A stretch of 64,000 nucleotides of DNA from Pseudopyrenochaeta lycopersici (lineage: Eukaryota > Ascomycota > Dothideomycetes > Pleosporales > Pseudopyrenochaetaceae), in contig NHZP01000001.1 of the NCBI GenBank assembly GCA_003313425.1, forward strand, positions 434,001 to 498,000. The letters are read 5' to 3'. The position numbers were made by a program, and so were the translations under genes. Below are positions 23,444 to 35,046 of the stretch, piece after piece (the stretch's first letter is position 1; each line of letters begins with the position of its first letter). The notes under the pieces were generated by a model. It was not told where the DNA came from. It searched no databases and saw nothing but the letters and a program-made list of their open reading frames with translations.

Positions 23444-24947
23444 ATGGGATTGGCGTCCGACCTCACCATGGCTTCCGATACCAGCCAGCCGCCCTCGCAG
23501 CTGAGGATCCTCTCGCTCAATTGCTGGGGCCTCAAGTTCATTGCGAAGCTCCGCCACGAGCGCCTCACGGAAATCGGCCATCAGATTGCCGCGGCCAAGC
23601 CACAGCCAGACATTGTCGGCCTGCAGGAGTGCTGGACCCAGCAAGACTACAACGCCATACGCGAGAAGACGCAGCACATTCTTCCCTATGGCAAGTTCTA
23701 CCACAGCGGCATCTTTGGCGGCGGACTCGTCATCCTGTCGCGATGGCCGATTGAAGAGAGCAACATGGTGCGCTATCCGCTGAACGGACGGCCTGCTGCA
23801 TTCTACCGCGGGGACTGGTATGTAGGGAAAGGCGTTGCGTGTGCGCGCATCCGGATGGGGCCTTCGCAGCGGGATGTTGCTGAGGTATTCTGTACACATG
23901 TATGCACTAAGTCGAAGGGGACTGGAGCACAGAGGCTGACTGGAGCAGCTCCACGCCCCATACGAACGCGAGCCCCACGACTCGTACCTGTGCCACCGTA
24001 CAGCCCAGGCATGGGAGATCACAAAGCTCATGCGCGCAGCTGCCGAGCGTGGCCACCTCGTCATCGGCCTGGGAGACTTCAACATGGTGCCGTTGTCGCT
24101 TGCCCACCGCATCATTGAAACGCACTCGCCTGTCCGAGACGTATGGCGCATTCTGCACCCCGAGTCCTCAGTCGGGGCAGCAAAAGACAAGGTAGAGCAG
24201 CTGCGAGGGCTGCCCATGCCGAGCGCCCACTTCAACATGACGACCAACGGCGCCACATGCGACAGTGAATTGAACTCGTGGCGGTGGAACGAAGCCCACA
24301 AGAAGCGCCTCGCAAAAGGTGAGAATGTGCAGATAGACCCTGCCGTGCCCGATCCGAACGCGAAGCGTCTAGACTATGTCTTCTTCAGCAGTGCGAGCCA
24401 TCATAACCATGAGACCAAGGAGACCGTTGCCGAGTGGCAGCTCAAGGAGGCAAATGTAGGCATGGCGATGCGGCATCCCACGCTTCACTGCTCGCTGAGC
24501 GACCACTTCTCAGTCGAAGCCACCCTGACCAGAAATGCTACCGCTGCATCAGCCGGCCAACTAAGTTTTTGCCCGCTGCCGGAACGATACCTACCAATCG
24601 AGACGTACGACGAGATCCTGGCCAACACGACCAAGTACCAAGCCCGCGAGCGAGTACAGCGCAAGTTGCGCATAGGGCACTTCTTTTTCCAATTCTCAAT
24701 CTGGACAGCATGTCTGATAGGGGTTTGGTGGTCGCCGCACAACTACGTGTCCTTTGTTCTCATGCTGTTGAGCTCACTCGGGCTGAGTGTAGGCGTCATT
24801 GATGGTCTCATGGGCTTCTTGTTTGTCGGCAGCGAGATCAGAGCACTCAAGGAGTTCGAGTGGGAGGTCAGGAATACGAGGGAGAGAGCGCTGGCAAAGG
24901 GAGGCAAGGCAAGCGCTGAAGTTGAGCGGACGCCTGATACTTCGTAA
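23444..24947 (+). CDS. ISC1: Inositol phosphosphingolipid phospholipase C (neutral sphingomyelinase)
   Basis: Mg-dependent enzyme that hydrolyses inositol-phosphosphingolipids to ceramides, acting at ER and mitochondrial membranes. Exons 23444-23899 and 23949-24947, about 484 aa. It has the DNase I-like fold: LRILSLNCWGLKFIAK (start), IVGLQECW (metal-binding Glu), GGGLVILSRWPI (P-loop-like element of this family), CTHLHAPYE across the intron, GLGDFNMVP (catalytic Asp/Asn), and the final SDHFSVE (catalytic His). Two predicted transmembrane helices follow near residues 405-450 (FSIWTACLIGVWW, FVLMLLSSLGLSVGVI). ATG 23444 is the first in frame; ATG 23468 has an equally good context (CACCATGG) and is a real alternative. 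Confidence 0.92.
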
Positions 24948-25287
24948 ATATAATAGTTTCGCAGTACCCTGGCAGGGACCAGTCCTCAGTACATAATTCA
25001 ACCTTGATAGCGCCTTGGAGTTCACGATGTTTCTTGCCAGCGCGTGCACGTGCAGTCGTACACAGGCGCGACATCAGAGTGGAGCCAAGACACCACTCAT
25101 CGTGCAACCTCCCAACCTTCCACGCTTCTTCAATCATCACTTGCAGCACGATACGCCCCACCCGCGCATACACACATCCGACTGTCGCAAATTCACATCG
25201 TGAATATCCATCGTCGGCGCCATCAAGACTCCCAACCCGGAAAACACTCCTTTGTCCTTTGCTTCCAAGCCCGCATAAACCTCGACA
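24948..25287. promoter_or_regulatory. ISC1 3' / TAF12 5' spacer
   Basis: 340 bp between two tandem genes; CA-rich before the TAF12 start, as in leader regions. No discrete element identified. Confidence 0.45.
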
Positions 25288-26452
25288 ATGAGCGATTCGC
25301 AGCCCCAACAGGCGGGCGGCGGCGGCGGCGGCCAACAGCCACAGCAGCTTTTGCGCGCCGATGACATCCTCAAGCTGCAGTCGCTTCCCGACGACGAGAA
25401 GCAGAAATACCGCCTGATCATGCAGAACTTCTGGAACATGATCCAGCAGCACCCGCAAGGCAGCACCGAGCACGCAACCGCCCGCCAGAAATTGTCAGAG
25501 TGGTCGCAAAAGTTCATTGCGCGTGAGCGTTCACATCGCGGCAAGATGAAGGCGGCGCAACAACAACAACAGCAGCAGCAGCAGCAGGCAAATCAGGGCC
25601 AAGCCAGCCAACCCAACCAGGCAGGACAGCAGAACCAAAGTCCTGTCAAGCAGGAGACACAACAGGCCGCTGCACCTGCCGCTCAACAATCCCAAGGGTC
25701 ACAGCCTCCGAATCAAGCCCAGGGCCGACCCCAGAACCCGATCGATCCCGCCATCATCAAGCACGTCCAGGAATTTCCCATCCAGCTGCCCCTGAATGCG
25801 CCTCCCCCGGGCACCCCGGAGTACGATATAAAGCTCAAAGAATATAGAAACGGCTATCTCAACATGCTGGCAAAACAGGCGACTTATGCGGAGAGCAGGA
25901 GGAAGATCACCAACCAAATCCAGGAGCGACAGGCCGCTGGGCAGGAGGTGCCCCAGGAATTTCTCGGCATGAAAGCCCGCGTCGAGAAGGAACATGCCCA
26001 GATGAAAGAGCAACTGGACAAGTTCCGGAGGCTGCAGAAGCAGTGGAAGGATGAACGCGAGCAGAAACAGCAAGCCGAACAAGGGCAGGGCCAGCCGGCT
26101 CAGCAACCTCCGGGACAGGCACAAGCCGCGCCGTCTCAACAGCAACAATCACAACAGCAGGCTCAGCGTCAGCCTTCGCAACCCAACATCAATATGCCTG
26201 CACAGCCTCAGATCAAAGAAGAGCCCCGAATCAAGGTCGAGGGGGCCTCAGGGCCACAACCACAATCTGCACCACAATTCAATATGCCAGGCAACCAGCA
26301 GCAAGTGCCGCAACAACAAAATCAGCAACTTCCTCCTTCACTCGCGCAACAGCAACAACAGCGCCCGCCTCCCGCGCCTCATTCACAGTCCATGCCAGTC
26401 AACCAGGGCCAGCAGTTTGCACAACCCGGCCAGCCACAGCAAAACTTTCAGC

Positions 26453-26513
<61 letters not shown>

Positions 26514-27310
26514 GCCACAAATCAACCCAATGCAAGCGAATTCTATGCAGCACCAGCAGAGCAACTCCCCTCACCCACAGTCGGCAACATCAAACGCACC
26601 CACCGGCCCTCCAGTTCCGCTCTCGCACCAGGCTGCGGTCAGCGCTGCAAACCGATCGTACACCGACCCACAACGCACAAACACACCCATGCAGCAAGGC
26701 GGTCAGGGCAACTTCGGCAGCCGGGAGCGCGAGCAACTTAACAATCCCAAGATGCCAATTCCGCGACACCTCAACGTCGCCACACCATCTGCCGTTCACA
26801 TGGGTCAAGCTCGCCCGACCATGCAAGGCCCTACGAATGGTGCACCCGGCCCAATGGGTCAGCCTGTAATCCCACGACCTCCTCCTTTCCAGCTTGAGGG
26901 TGAAGGCGATCGTGTGCTCAGCAAGCGGAAGCTTGATGAGCTGGTGAGACAAGTCACAGGTGGCTCCGAGGAAGCGCTGACGCCAGAGGTCGAAGAGGTA
27001 AGATATCACAGTTTAGAGACGCTTTGTTCTCCCAGTAGCTGACGTTTCTTAGGCTGTGCTTCAACTTGCAGATGATTTTGTCGATAACGTCATCAGCGGC
27101 GCCTGCAAGCTCTCCAAGCTCCGCGAGTCACCCCAGCTTGACATCCGCGACATCCAGGTCATACTCGAGCGCAACTACAACATCCGCATTCCCGGCTACG
27201 CCTCCGATGAAGTCCGCACCGTGCGAAAGATTGTGCCTGCTCCCGGCTGGGCAGCCAAGATGAATGCCGTTAGTGCTGCGAAAGTCATGGGTGGGAAGAC
27301 GGATTTTTAA
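25288..27310 (+). CDS. TAF12: TFIID/SAGA subunit TAF12
   Basis: Histone-fold subunit shared by TFIID and SAGA; pairs with TAF4 or Ada1. Exons 25288-26997 and 27053-27310, about 655 aa. The N-terminus has a conserved block ([18 protein letters not shown]), then long Gln/Pro-rich regions with two CAA/CAG-encoded glutamine runs. The C-terminal histone fold starts near [17 protein letters not shown] and spans the intron: [20 protein letters not shown] (alpha-2), [18 protein letters not shown] (alpha-3), then [12 protein letters not shown]. The family-typical end GGKTDF precedes the stop. An alternative splice leaving the last codons could attach downstream sequence in frame (see the ORF at 27437). 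Confidence 0.93.
25555..25590 (+). repeat. CAA/CAG tract 1 (polyglutamine) in TAF12
   Basis: A run of CAA then CAG codons encodes about 11 consecutive glutamines near residue 90. Confidence 0.85.
26449..26511 (+). repeat. CAA/CAG tract 2 (polyglutamine) in TAF12
   Basis: 63 bp encode 21 consecutive glutamines. The 5' half is almost pure CAA and the 3' half pure CAG, so two homogeneous codon blocks adjoin. Confidence 0.92.
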
Positions 27311-27436
27311 TCCCTTTCCTTTTGATCCACTGTCTGTCTTTTAAGTGCTAATCAGGCACGTCATCAGCCAGGGACGGTTTCCATCGAACCCCTTCCTCAA
27401 TAGCTTCCGTCTCAGCAACAGTGAACACTTTTGCAG

Positions 27437-27705
27437 CCAAATCTAGCATCAAAATAGCTCCTTGTCACTCATGCGTCAAAAGGAATCGGCGCTGCAACAT
27501 GGCACGGCCCCTCTGTGGGACGTGTGATCGACTTATTCGCAAGGTCTCCTGTGTCTACCTACCATCTCAAGCCACAGCAGAGTTGGGCCGGTGCAATGAG
27601 TGCAAATTTGCGAATGCGAGGTGTGATTACCAAAGGCCATTCTGTGGAAGGTGTGAAAATATGGCGAAGATGGTAGAGATGTGTGGATGCAAGTACGACG
27701 CATGA
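27437..27705 (+). CDS. Orphan ORF with two tandem Zn2Cys6-like motifs
   Basis: Not a gene I recognise. The frame encodes PCHSC-X6-C-X6-C-X2-C-X8-C, then RCNEC-X6-C-X6-C-X2-C with the last Cys after 9 or 11 residues. Both fit the fungal binuclear zinc-cluster spacing, and the two copies align (shared C..C....R C...RP.CG.C). There is no in-frame ATG before the first cysteine; the frame is open upstream to a TAA near 27349. An acceptor TTTTGCAG at 27429-27436, or ATCAG at 27355, would both join in frame to the sequence ATGG at 27287-27290 inside the last TAF12 exon, followed by GTGGGA. So it could be an alternative TAF12 end, a small gene with an overlapping first exon, or a decayed remnant. The coordinates given are the minimal exon. 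Confidence 0.4.
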
Positions 27706-27856
27706 TGTTTACCCGGTGGAGACGTAGAGAATTGGGTTTGTTGATTCCTCATGTGCAACTTGATCCTTACAAACCCATCACAAGGGAAATGCGAAAAGCA
27801 TATAATCATATAATCATCAAGCATTTCAACGGTTTCCTAGTCTTGCTATTGTCCGC

Positions 27857-29200
27857 TTATTTCCATTGCACACTCCATGTCTGCTCCCCTCTCCTAAACG
27901 GCACAACCTCCACACTCACACCAGCCTTTTTCAGCACGTCATCGATCTTCTCCTGTCCCTTCTTCAACACAACCCTCTCCTTCTTCCCATCTTCCACCTG
28001 ATAAAAATCCCGTCCCCAGCCCCCAAAGAAACCCTCCAACACCTCCTGACTCACCATCTCCTCAGCAACAACCCCCCTCTCAACCCCCTTCTCCAGCGCG
28101 TCCAACACGTACCCCAGCGCATGCGGCTGCGTAAACACACCCGCAGCAACCTTGTCCTCACCACGCTTCTTGATAAGCGGATGCGGCGCCGAATCAGTAC
28201 CCAGAAAGAACCGCCCATTGCTGGACACGACCGCCTTGAGCAGCGCATCCCGATCCTCGGGCGTCTTAGCAACAGGCTTGCAGAAACAAAACGGATCGCC
28301 TGCCCAGTCGTCGATGATGAGCGAGAGATGGTGCGCCGTGATTGTGCCAGCGACAGTGGGTCCGCAGGCACGCACTGCGTCGAGCGCCGCAGCCGTACTG
28401 CAGTGCTCCAGGATGATGCGCAGCTTGGGGAAGCGCGCATGCAGCGCCTTGAACGTAGGCAGGAACGCAGGTTCCGCGTTGAGAATCGTAATGGCAGTGC
28501 TGTCCTTTGTGCTGGAAGCATGGGCGTGCGAAGGCGTAGATGGGACTTCGCCGTGGAGATTCAGAATCATGTTTTGCCGCTCCATTTCCGCGAAGACGGG
28601 GTAAAATGTCTCGTAGTCCAGGACTCCTGACGATGAGTTCTGGCAGTCTTGTTAAAGGCGGGGAAAAGATAGGGGGCTGAGGGGCTTACTGTTGTGACGC
28701 CAGCTGGGTAGGATTTTACGCCTGTGATGCCTGCTTTCTTTGCTTCGCGGATGACGTCTGGGGTGATGGATTCGTGCAGATATAGAGACATGAGGTAGTC
28801 TACATTTGGCTCGATGGCACGCAGTCTATCGCGGTACTCGAGGCAATGTTGGACCGTTGTAATAGGTGGAACGAGATTAGGCTATCCCGTAACGTCAAGT
28901 CAGTTGCAATACTAGAATAAGTAAAGTGATTGAAATATCGAAGAATGACAAATTGAGCAGAAGCAAAAGGCATTAAAAAAAAAGAGAGAGAAACTTGAAA
29001 AAGAAGTAAACTTGGATTTCTTGAAGCAGAATGCAATACATATCTCCGTCCTATACTCAGCTTACCATGACATACACCTGATTCACACCCCCGTTGCGAA
29101 TAGTCGGCGTAACAAGCTGGCTCATCTCCCCATCGCGCACATGCACGTGAGCGTCAAACGCCGCGGGGAGTTCAATCTCCTTCAACTCCATGAACCCCAT
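27857..29200 (-). CDS. URA4: Dihydroorotase (URA4)
   Basis: Third step of de novo pyrimidine synthesis: cyclises carbamoyl-aspartate to dihydroorotate with two zinc ions. Exons (minus): 29200-29066, 28881-28690, 28639-27857, about 369 aa, the normal size for the monofunctional fungal/bacterial type. Metal ligands are visible: DAHVHVRDG (HxH), VKSYPAG (the lysine usually carboxylated), NLHGEVP, IILEHCSTAAAL, ITAHHL, and the catalytic Asp of FLGTDSAPH. Splice joints fall at QVYVM|PNLVPPITT and AGVTT|NSSSGVLDYE. Start MGFMELKEI is chosen; ATG 29191 (MELKEI) is also possible, and the frame is open back to 29317. Confidence 0.95.
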
Positions 29201-29583
29201 GATTGAATATACACGGGTATTGCAGTTGTCAAGACCGGCGTGGCTTTGCTGCTGGAAAAAGTAGAGAATTTTGAAGTTTGCAAGAATTGGCGGGCGGAGA
29301 TCGGAATAGGCTGCCACTAGGCCGGAAGTAGTAGTGCAGAATCACCTCAAAGGTAAAGTCAATTGTCTGTGTTTGTGGGAATAGTTGTTATTTTGTCTTA
29401 TTTGAGAGTTTATAGGGTGTGTGAAATTATCTTGACTCGAACCATATCCAGCGCTGTCATTGCGAGGACTTCATGCTCAGGCATTCTACTTCAATTATTC
29501 AGGGCGAATTCCATGGAAAGTCCCCATTGGCGCATGTGGCGAGTATTCTTTGCGTCCACAATCCTGCTAGTGAGAACACAACG
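29201..29583. other. URA4 promoter / DIM-2 3' spacer
   Basis: 383 bp. It holds the URA4 5' region and the DIM-2 3' end. Nothing else seen. Confidence 0.5.
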
Positions 29584-32500
29584 TCAATCATGTCCAATCT
29601 TTACTCTCTTCCTTGCATGGACTTTGCGCTTGCTTTCATCTCTTTCTAGTGAAATCTTCTCGATTGCTTGACGGACCCCCAGCCCAAGGGCAAACGAGAC
29701 CTTTCTGTCTACGCCGTTGCCAACTATTTCATATTGCTGGGAAAGAGTACCGATAATCGGCTCATGATCGAGATAACCTTGTGCACGTCGAGCCTCCTGG
29801 ATAGTGATCGGCCTATGCTGGCACCAGTGAACACATGCACCGTTACGAGAATCTTGGATACTGATATCGGTAGTGATGGTCGGGATGAGTCCAGCTTCTT
29901 TAATGCGCCTATATGCTTTCCCCGTCTCTTTCTTATTCTTTTGTAGTAGTGGTGGAATAAGACCCAAGTAGAAAGCTTCTTTATACCCACATCCTGGCGG
30001 GTGTCTAGGTATGCACTTCAGAAGCGCGCGCCCTTTGATGTTTGGAGGACGAGATAAACGGTGATCCGGGTACGCAATGCAGGTTTGAACGTTCCCGTTG
30101 CCGATGTTCGGCAGATCAGACGTGGCCTGCCCAGCCGAAGTATAGAGAAAAGGAGTCGGGTAGTGTTCCCGCTCCCCGAAACGTTGTCCATTCGGGAGGC
30201 CCCCAAGACTTCTTCCAGTCGTCTCCTCATCCGGCCTGCCATGGGAGTGCGATGGTTGAATTATTGGATTGAGCCCAGGAGCAGCTATGACGAGAAAGAC
30301 CCTTGAACGCTGCTGAGAGCTACCGTAGCTCCACGCATCCATAATGTATTGGCTTACTTGGTATCCCATAGATACAAGACATGCGACGAGGTGTGATAAA
30401 ACATTCTGATCTTCAAATCCTTTTCGAGTAGAGGCCATGTTGACCACGTTTTCGAGGAGAGCATACTGAGGGCGATAGAGGTCCACAAAAGAGCAGAAAG
30501 TGCTAATATGCGACGCATTTCGCAGAGAAGCCGGGCTCAAAAAGTCTTGTTGTAAGACAGAAAAACCTATAGAAGATTAGATGACGCTGAAGAGTCCGTA
30601 AGACTGTATTAAGACTGCAGGTTGCGAGAGTGTACATACCTGGACATGGAGAGCCAGCGGCGATGAACTCCACCTCGCCGATGCGCGCGATCAGCCGAGA
30701 GCCATTTCCAGCAAGGGCACCTTTCAGAAAGTCATCAACTGAGCCAAGGTACAGCCGCATCTTGGGCCCTGCTCGAGCGTTTGCTCGTTGAGTGTGAATA
30801 GCCGAAGCACTCAAGTCGACGGCCGTCTGGAATTCAACAGCACCACCCTCCTCGAGCCCTCGATCAAGCGAGCCACCACCGCTGAAAATACTGAGGCCCT
30901 TCAATTTTCGACTAGCTGTTGTGAAATCCGGACCTTCGTAAAAACGCTTGGGAAGCCTTGCCAGATACTTGAGGCATTGCGCACCGTTTGAAGTTGTGAG
31001 ACCCATCGAGATATACCAGAGATCGCCTGCCCCTCCGCGATTGTATGGGGACGGAATTTTACCTTTCAATATCTTCTCTTTATGCACAAAACGCACAGAG
31101 CACCGTCGTTGTATACGTGATGCTGAAACTTGTTCGCACTCGTCGGTGAGAACAAGCTCATTAGGTGCAACGTCGGTTCGGTGAGCTTTCATTAGCAGTT
31201 CCTTACAATCGCTTCCAAGTCGCAGTAGCTTTCGGACAACGACTTTCTCGGCGAATTTGTCTATGTGTTGAATGATAACAGGCTGCAAGTATTGGCGCCC
31301 TCGGTGAGATTTTGTCATGTATACAGTGTCACCGCAGCGGTAGCCATCGATAGGCAGTGATCTCTCCCCTTTGCACAAACAAGTTTTGTGCTCCTCCAGA
31401 AAGCTAACAAACGCGCTGTCTTGTGTTCTGTATGTTTGTCGAAGAAAGAACCCATTCACTGCATCAATGCTTGAAGGCAACCAATCCAGGGAATACCTGC
31501 CCTTGACATCTGTTGAGAGGAGCTCTCCTTCCAGACAATTGCAGTTGTCTGAGAAAAATAGTTCATTATCATAAGGATATTTGGCCTTGAAGATGTTAGT
31601 CTCCCGAGGGTGGTAAAGGTAGAGCACGAAAAGCCGTTGCGTCCCATTGCGCAGCAGCTTGGTGCCTTGGACATATGCGAGCCATTCATCGTTTGACTCC
31701 CTCCAGAGTTGCTGGTCTGTTTCATCTGGCTCAAACGAGACAATATCACCAATTTCGACCGGCGCAGTGCCATAAGGTTCACAAGTTGGACGTACTCTTG
31801 AACGCTGTGTGGGTAGATTTACCTGGCGGACTTGTGGAAACCCTAGCTTGGATTTTCGCCGCTCTTGCTCCATTGCCACATTGTGTGAAGGTTGCATCTG
31901 TTGAAGATTGTTGCCGAAATACATATCCTTAAAGCATGCGTAAACGTCCGGAGTAGCCAGTGTGTGTTTTACGACTTGCTCTTGCTCCTCAACGATACCC
32001 AAGCCTCTTGCCATACACTCTTTCCACAGGGGATGAGCTACTAGGTACTTCGATTTGGGAAGATTAAAGGCCTGGTGGTAGATGTAGTCGATGTACGCGT
32101 TAACGCTGACACGAAAGTCGACTTGGTATCTGAAAGCATAATGCCATCGTCGGAACTCCTGGCTGCCGGCCTGGGAGAACCGTGAAACAAGCCAAAAATG
32201 GAACTTCCTCTGAAAGCTTTCAAGCCCGACCGAGCGTGCGGGTTGTCCATCCATGTAATCGACGACATGCTTGCCAAGCTGGGCCACCCAGAGGAACGGA
32301 TCATGGAACCTCTTGTATTCATGGGTGGGTCTTCTCAACCTGTACCAAATTTCGTACAATGAGTCAGTACTCGCCAGCTCTGATTGCACATAGGCGACAA
32401 TGTCGGGGTCTTCGTTATCACCGTAGCCCTTGATGGAAGAATCTCGTATGTGGACAGTCTGCACATAGTGCTTGATGTCTCCTATGCAAACGAAACCATC

Positions 32501-32931
32501 GAAACAAAGCTTCTTTGCTACAGGGGCTTTGAGATGGTGTAGACTGATAAGTTCATATTTCCTTCCTTCCTGGCCAGTGAGTGGCGATCGGTAGATCTCG
32601 AAGTCGTGCAAGTCTACAATGAGGAACTGCTTCTGAGAATTGTAGCCGTCGTAGGTAGGGAACTTTTCAGAATGTTTTTTGCGTTCATTCTACACAAATG
32701 TTAGTCCTGTACATGTACTGCCTTGTAGTTACTTGCTTTTACTTTCTGAAGCGCCTCTAGTTCAGGTATGGCAGGAACTGGAGGAGACCAATTCGGCGTG
32801 TGAGATTGTGCAAAGTCATTGCGAGGTGGCGTGGATCTGATTGTGCTCTCAGTTGCTATTGGATTCTTTTCAAGTTTATGGGTCGCAGGCTCTGGCTTTG
32901 TTGTAATAGTGGTATTCTTGAGAAGAGGCAT
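29584..32931 (-). CDS. DIM2: DIM-2-type DNA (cytosine-5) methyltransferase
   Basis: Fungal maintenance/de novo C5 methyltransferase, in Neurospora directed by HP1 and H3K9me3 to repeats mutated by RIP. Exons (minus): 32931 to about 32743 (or 32737), 32689-30640, 30566-29584, about 1073 aa. Two BAH-like regions lie at about residues 370-490 and 510-630. The catalytic half has motif I GLSIFSGGGSLDRGLEEGG, motif IV AAGSPCPGFS (catalytic Cys, spanning the intron), motif VI LLENVVNM, motif VIII QQRSRVFLVI, motif IX QEARRAQGYL and motif X YEIVGNGVDRKVS. No stop or frameshift interrupts it, so it looks functional. It is shorter than Neurospora DIM-2 at the N-terminus. Intron 1 may use GT (32742) or GC (32736); both keep the frame. 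Confidence 0.92.
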
Positions 32932-33775
32932 TGCGCTATCATTAATACGACGATGTGTCTTAAAGACTAGGAGTCCTGGGCAAGCCGTATGAGGCCAAAT
33001 TTTCTAGTATGAGGCCCGTAGTTCCGGTCGAGATGTGAATGGTGTGGGCAGAATTATTATTCAGGCGAAGAGTCCGTGTAGGTACCGACTACGGGTCACA
33101 CTCAGGCCGCGAAAGTTTTTCAACGAAAGACGAAGATGAGATCGAAGCAAGAGCTACTGTGCAGCCTTATTTTGCAATAACAGTAATGAATGAGGATTCG
33201 AATGGGACCGCGAAGCGTTGCGCGCCAAACACATGGAACGTGAATGACAAGCCACAAGCCAGAGCCTGCGCTTCTCAGCAACGCTTTCACCACCAAGGAC
33301 CGTAATTGGAAGGTCTTAATTGCTGGTCATATGAGAGGTGTTGTGCACAGAAAGTGACCCTTGTGCTCAAGTAAGGACGATGAGCTGTGAGAGTTGGTTG
33401 GGCAATGTGAAGGCAATGCGACTGCAGCCATGTGACTGTAAGGTGGAGAAGCATACTTCACATAGCGCTATAATTGTAGCTTGCACCTTATTATCGGCTC
33501 AGGTAGAGTTCAAATCCAAACCAGAAGATGGATACGAGAGGTAAGAGGTGAGATGTAAGTGGGCAAGTGCTCCGTATGGGAGCAAAGAACATACCAGCGT
33601 CTAACAACTTATGTATTTATTGACATATCATTTTAAATCTATATCGTATTCAACTTCGTGGCTTGAGATATCATGCAGAGGCACGAAGCGCTCGACCCAA
33701 ATCATGATCTCGCCTCCCAACGCCGCTCCATGGACGCCTTCATACACCCAAGATACTCCAAAAATATTAAAAGGT
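32932..33775. other. DIM-2 upstream / DUF3431 gene 3' spacer
   Basis: 844 bp, mostly AT-rich, with only short unconserved frames. Presumed DIM-2 promoter on its left side. Confidence 0.5.
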
Positions 33776-35046
33776 CTAATCACCATGCGGGGCATAGTCC
33801 CAGATATGACTTGAATCGTAACTCTCCGTTTCCTCCTTCCTCGCCTTGGGGTCTTCGCCCCGCTTCTTTGCCTCGTCTCTTAGCTTGTCCATCTCCTTAT
33901 CCATAAAGCCAATCTTGATCTTCAGCTGATCTCTAATCTCCACCTCTGTGGCATTCAAGGGTGAATTTTTGCCCTCCTTCTTTGCCTCTTCCTCTTGTTT
34001 ATTGAATACGTCCAGCTTTTGGAATTGCGCGTTTCGCTCATCCTGCTTGGTGAAGTAGTCTTCAAATGCCTGGCGTCCACCAAAGCATATGCCGTAGCCG
34101 TCACAGTAGCAGGTGTTCATGGCGGGGCAGTGCACTTCGTGGCCGGTGAAAATGTAGTGCCAGATGTACTCGAATATGCGCCCAGAGAACTGATCGTCCA
34201 TGCCTGTGGTGAGCAGCCATTTGCGGTAGTGGATGAAGCGCTCGATTGGCACTTCTCGTATCCGCTGGCGTGAGACAGCAAACTGCGCGCAGCAAATGCC
34301 GGATATGGACGGCGGGATTGACGCGCCGGGGTGGATCTCCTCCCAGATATTCCTCCGCCAGTATATTTCCTCGGGCTTGTGGTAGAAATCAAAGTCGCCA
34401 CCAGGGCGGTCCATGTGTATCCAATCCGGGCAGCCGGGCTCATGGTGGCAGCGGACGTTCATGTAGCCCATGCGCGCAACGCGCTCGTGGTTTAGGCGTT
34501 GGATCATTTGAGCGGCGTCGAGGCCCAGGAGCATGTTGTTGTGCCATGCATGGCGATGGGCATGCATAAAAATAGTCGTATCGGGAAGGTCGTCGTAGTG
34601 GTCAATGATATAGGACAGATATACCTGGCGGCTCAATCAGCTTGTGTGGCACGTAACAATGCAGGCTCGCATACCATTGCCTCCCGGCCCTTGTTCTTGG
34701 GAATCTTGTTCTCTGCATCGGGCTTGTCCACTTCGTATATCACGAGCGGTGCATCTGGTATCTCTGTTGCCATCCAGGTTATGTCCTCTTTTTCCGTCTT
34801 CGGGACTACAATCTTATACGTGTAATTGCTGCCCGGCGGTTTGGCCTGGCCGTCTGTGAAGCGCAGCGGTATGCCAAAGTCAAGCGGATCGCCCCGCAAG
34901 GATGCGGGCGGCGTGTGCGAAGCTGCTCCTGGCTTCCATGATGACAACGAGCCCGAACTTGGGACGATGTGGAGGTACCACCATACGAGGCAGAGCGCTA
35001 GGAAGACAAAGATGAAGGGAACGAGCCTCGGAGGCCCACTGAGCAT
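33776..35046 (-). CDS. DUF3431 family type II membrane protein
   Basis: Belongs to the fungal DUF3431 family, often suggested to be glycosyltransferase-like but without proven function. Exons (minus): 35046-34675 and 34624-33776, about 406 aa, joined at GREAM|VYLSYIIDHYDDLP. A short basic N-terminus and one membrane span (about residues 8-25, LVPFIFVFLALCLVWW) suggest a type II Golgi/ER topology. Conserved DUF3431 blocks: TIFMHAHRHAWHNN, MNVRCHHEPGCPDW, IPPSISGICCAQFAVSR, RKWLLTTGMDDQFSGRIFEYIWHYIF. A charged, probably coiled-coil tail ends the protein. The frame is open upstream of this ATG without another Met, so an extra 5' exon cannot be excluded. Confidence 0.85.
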
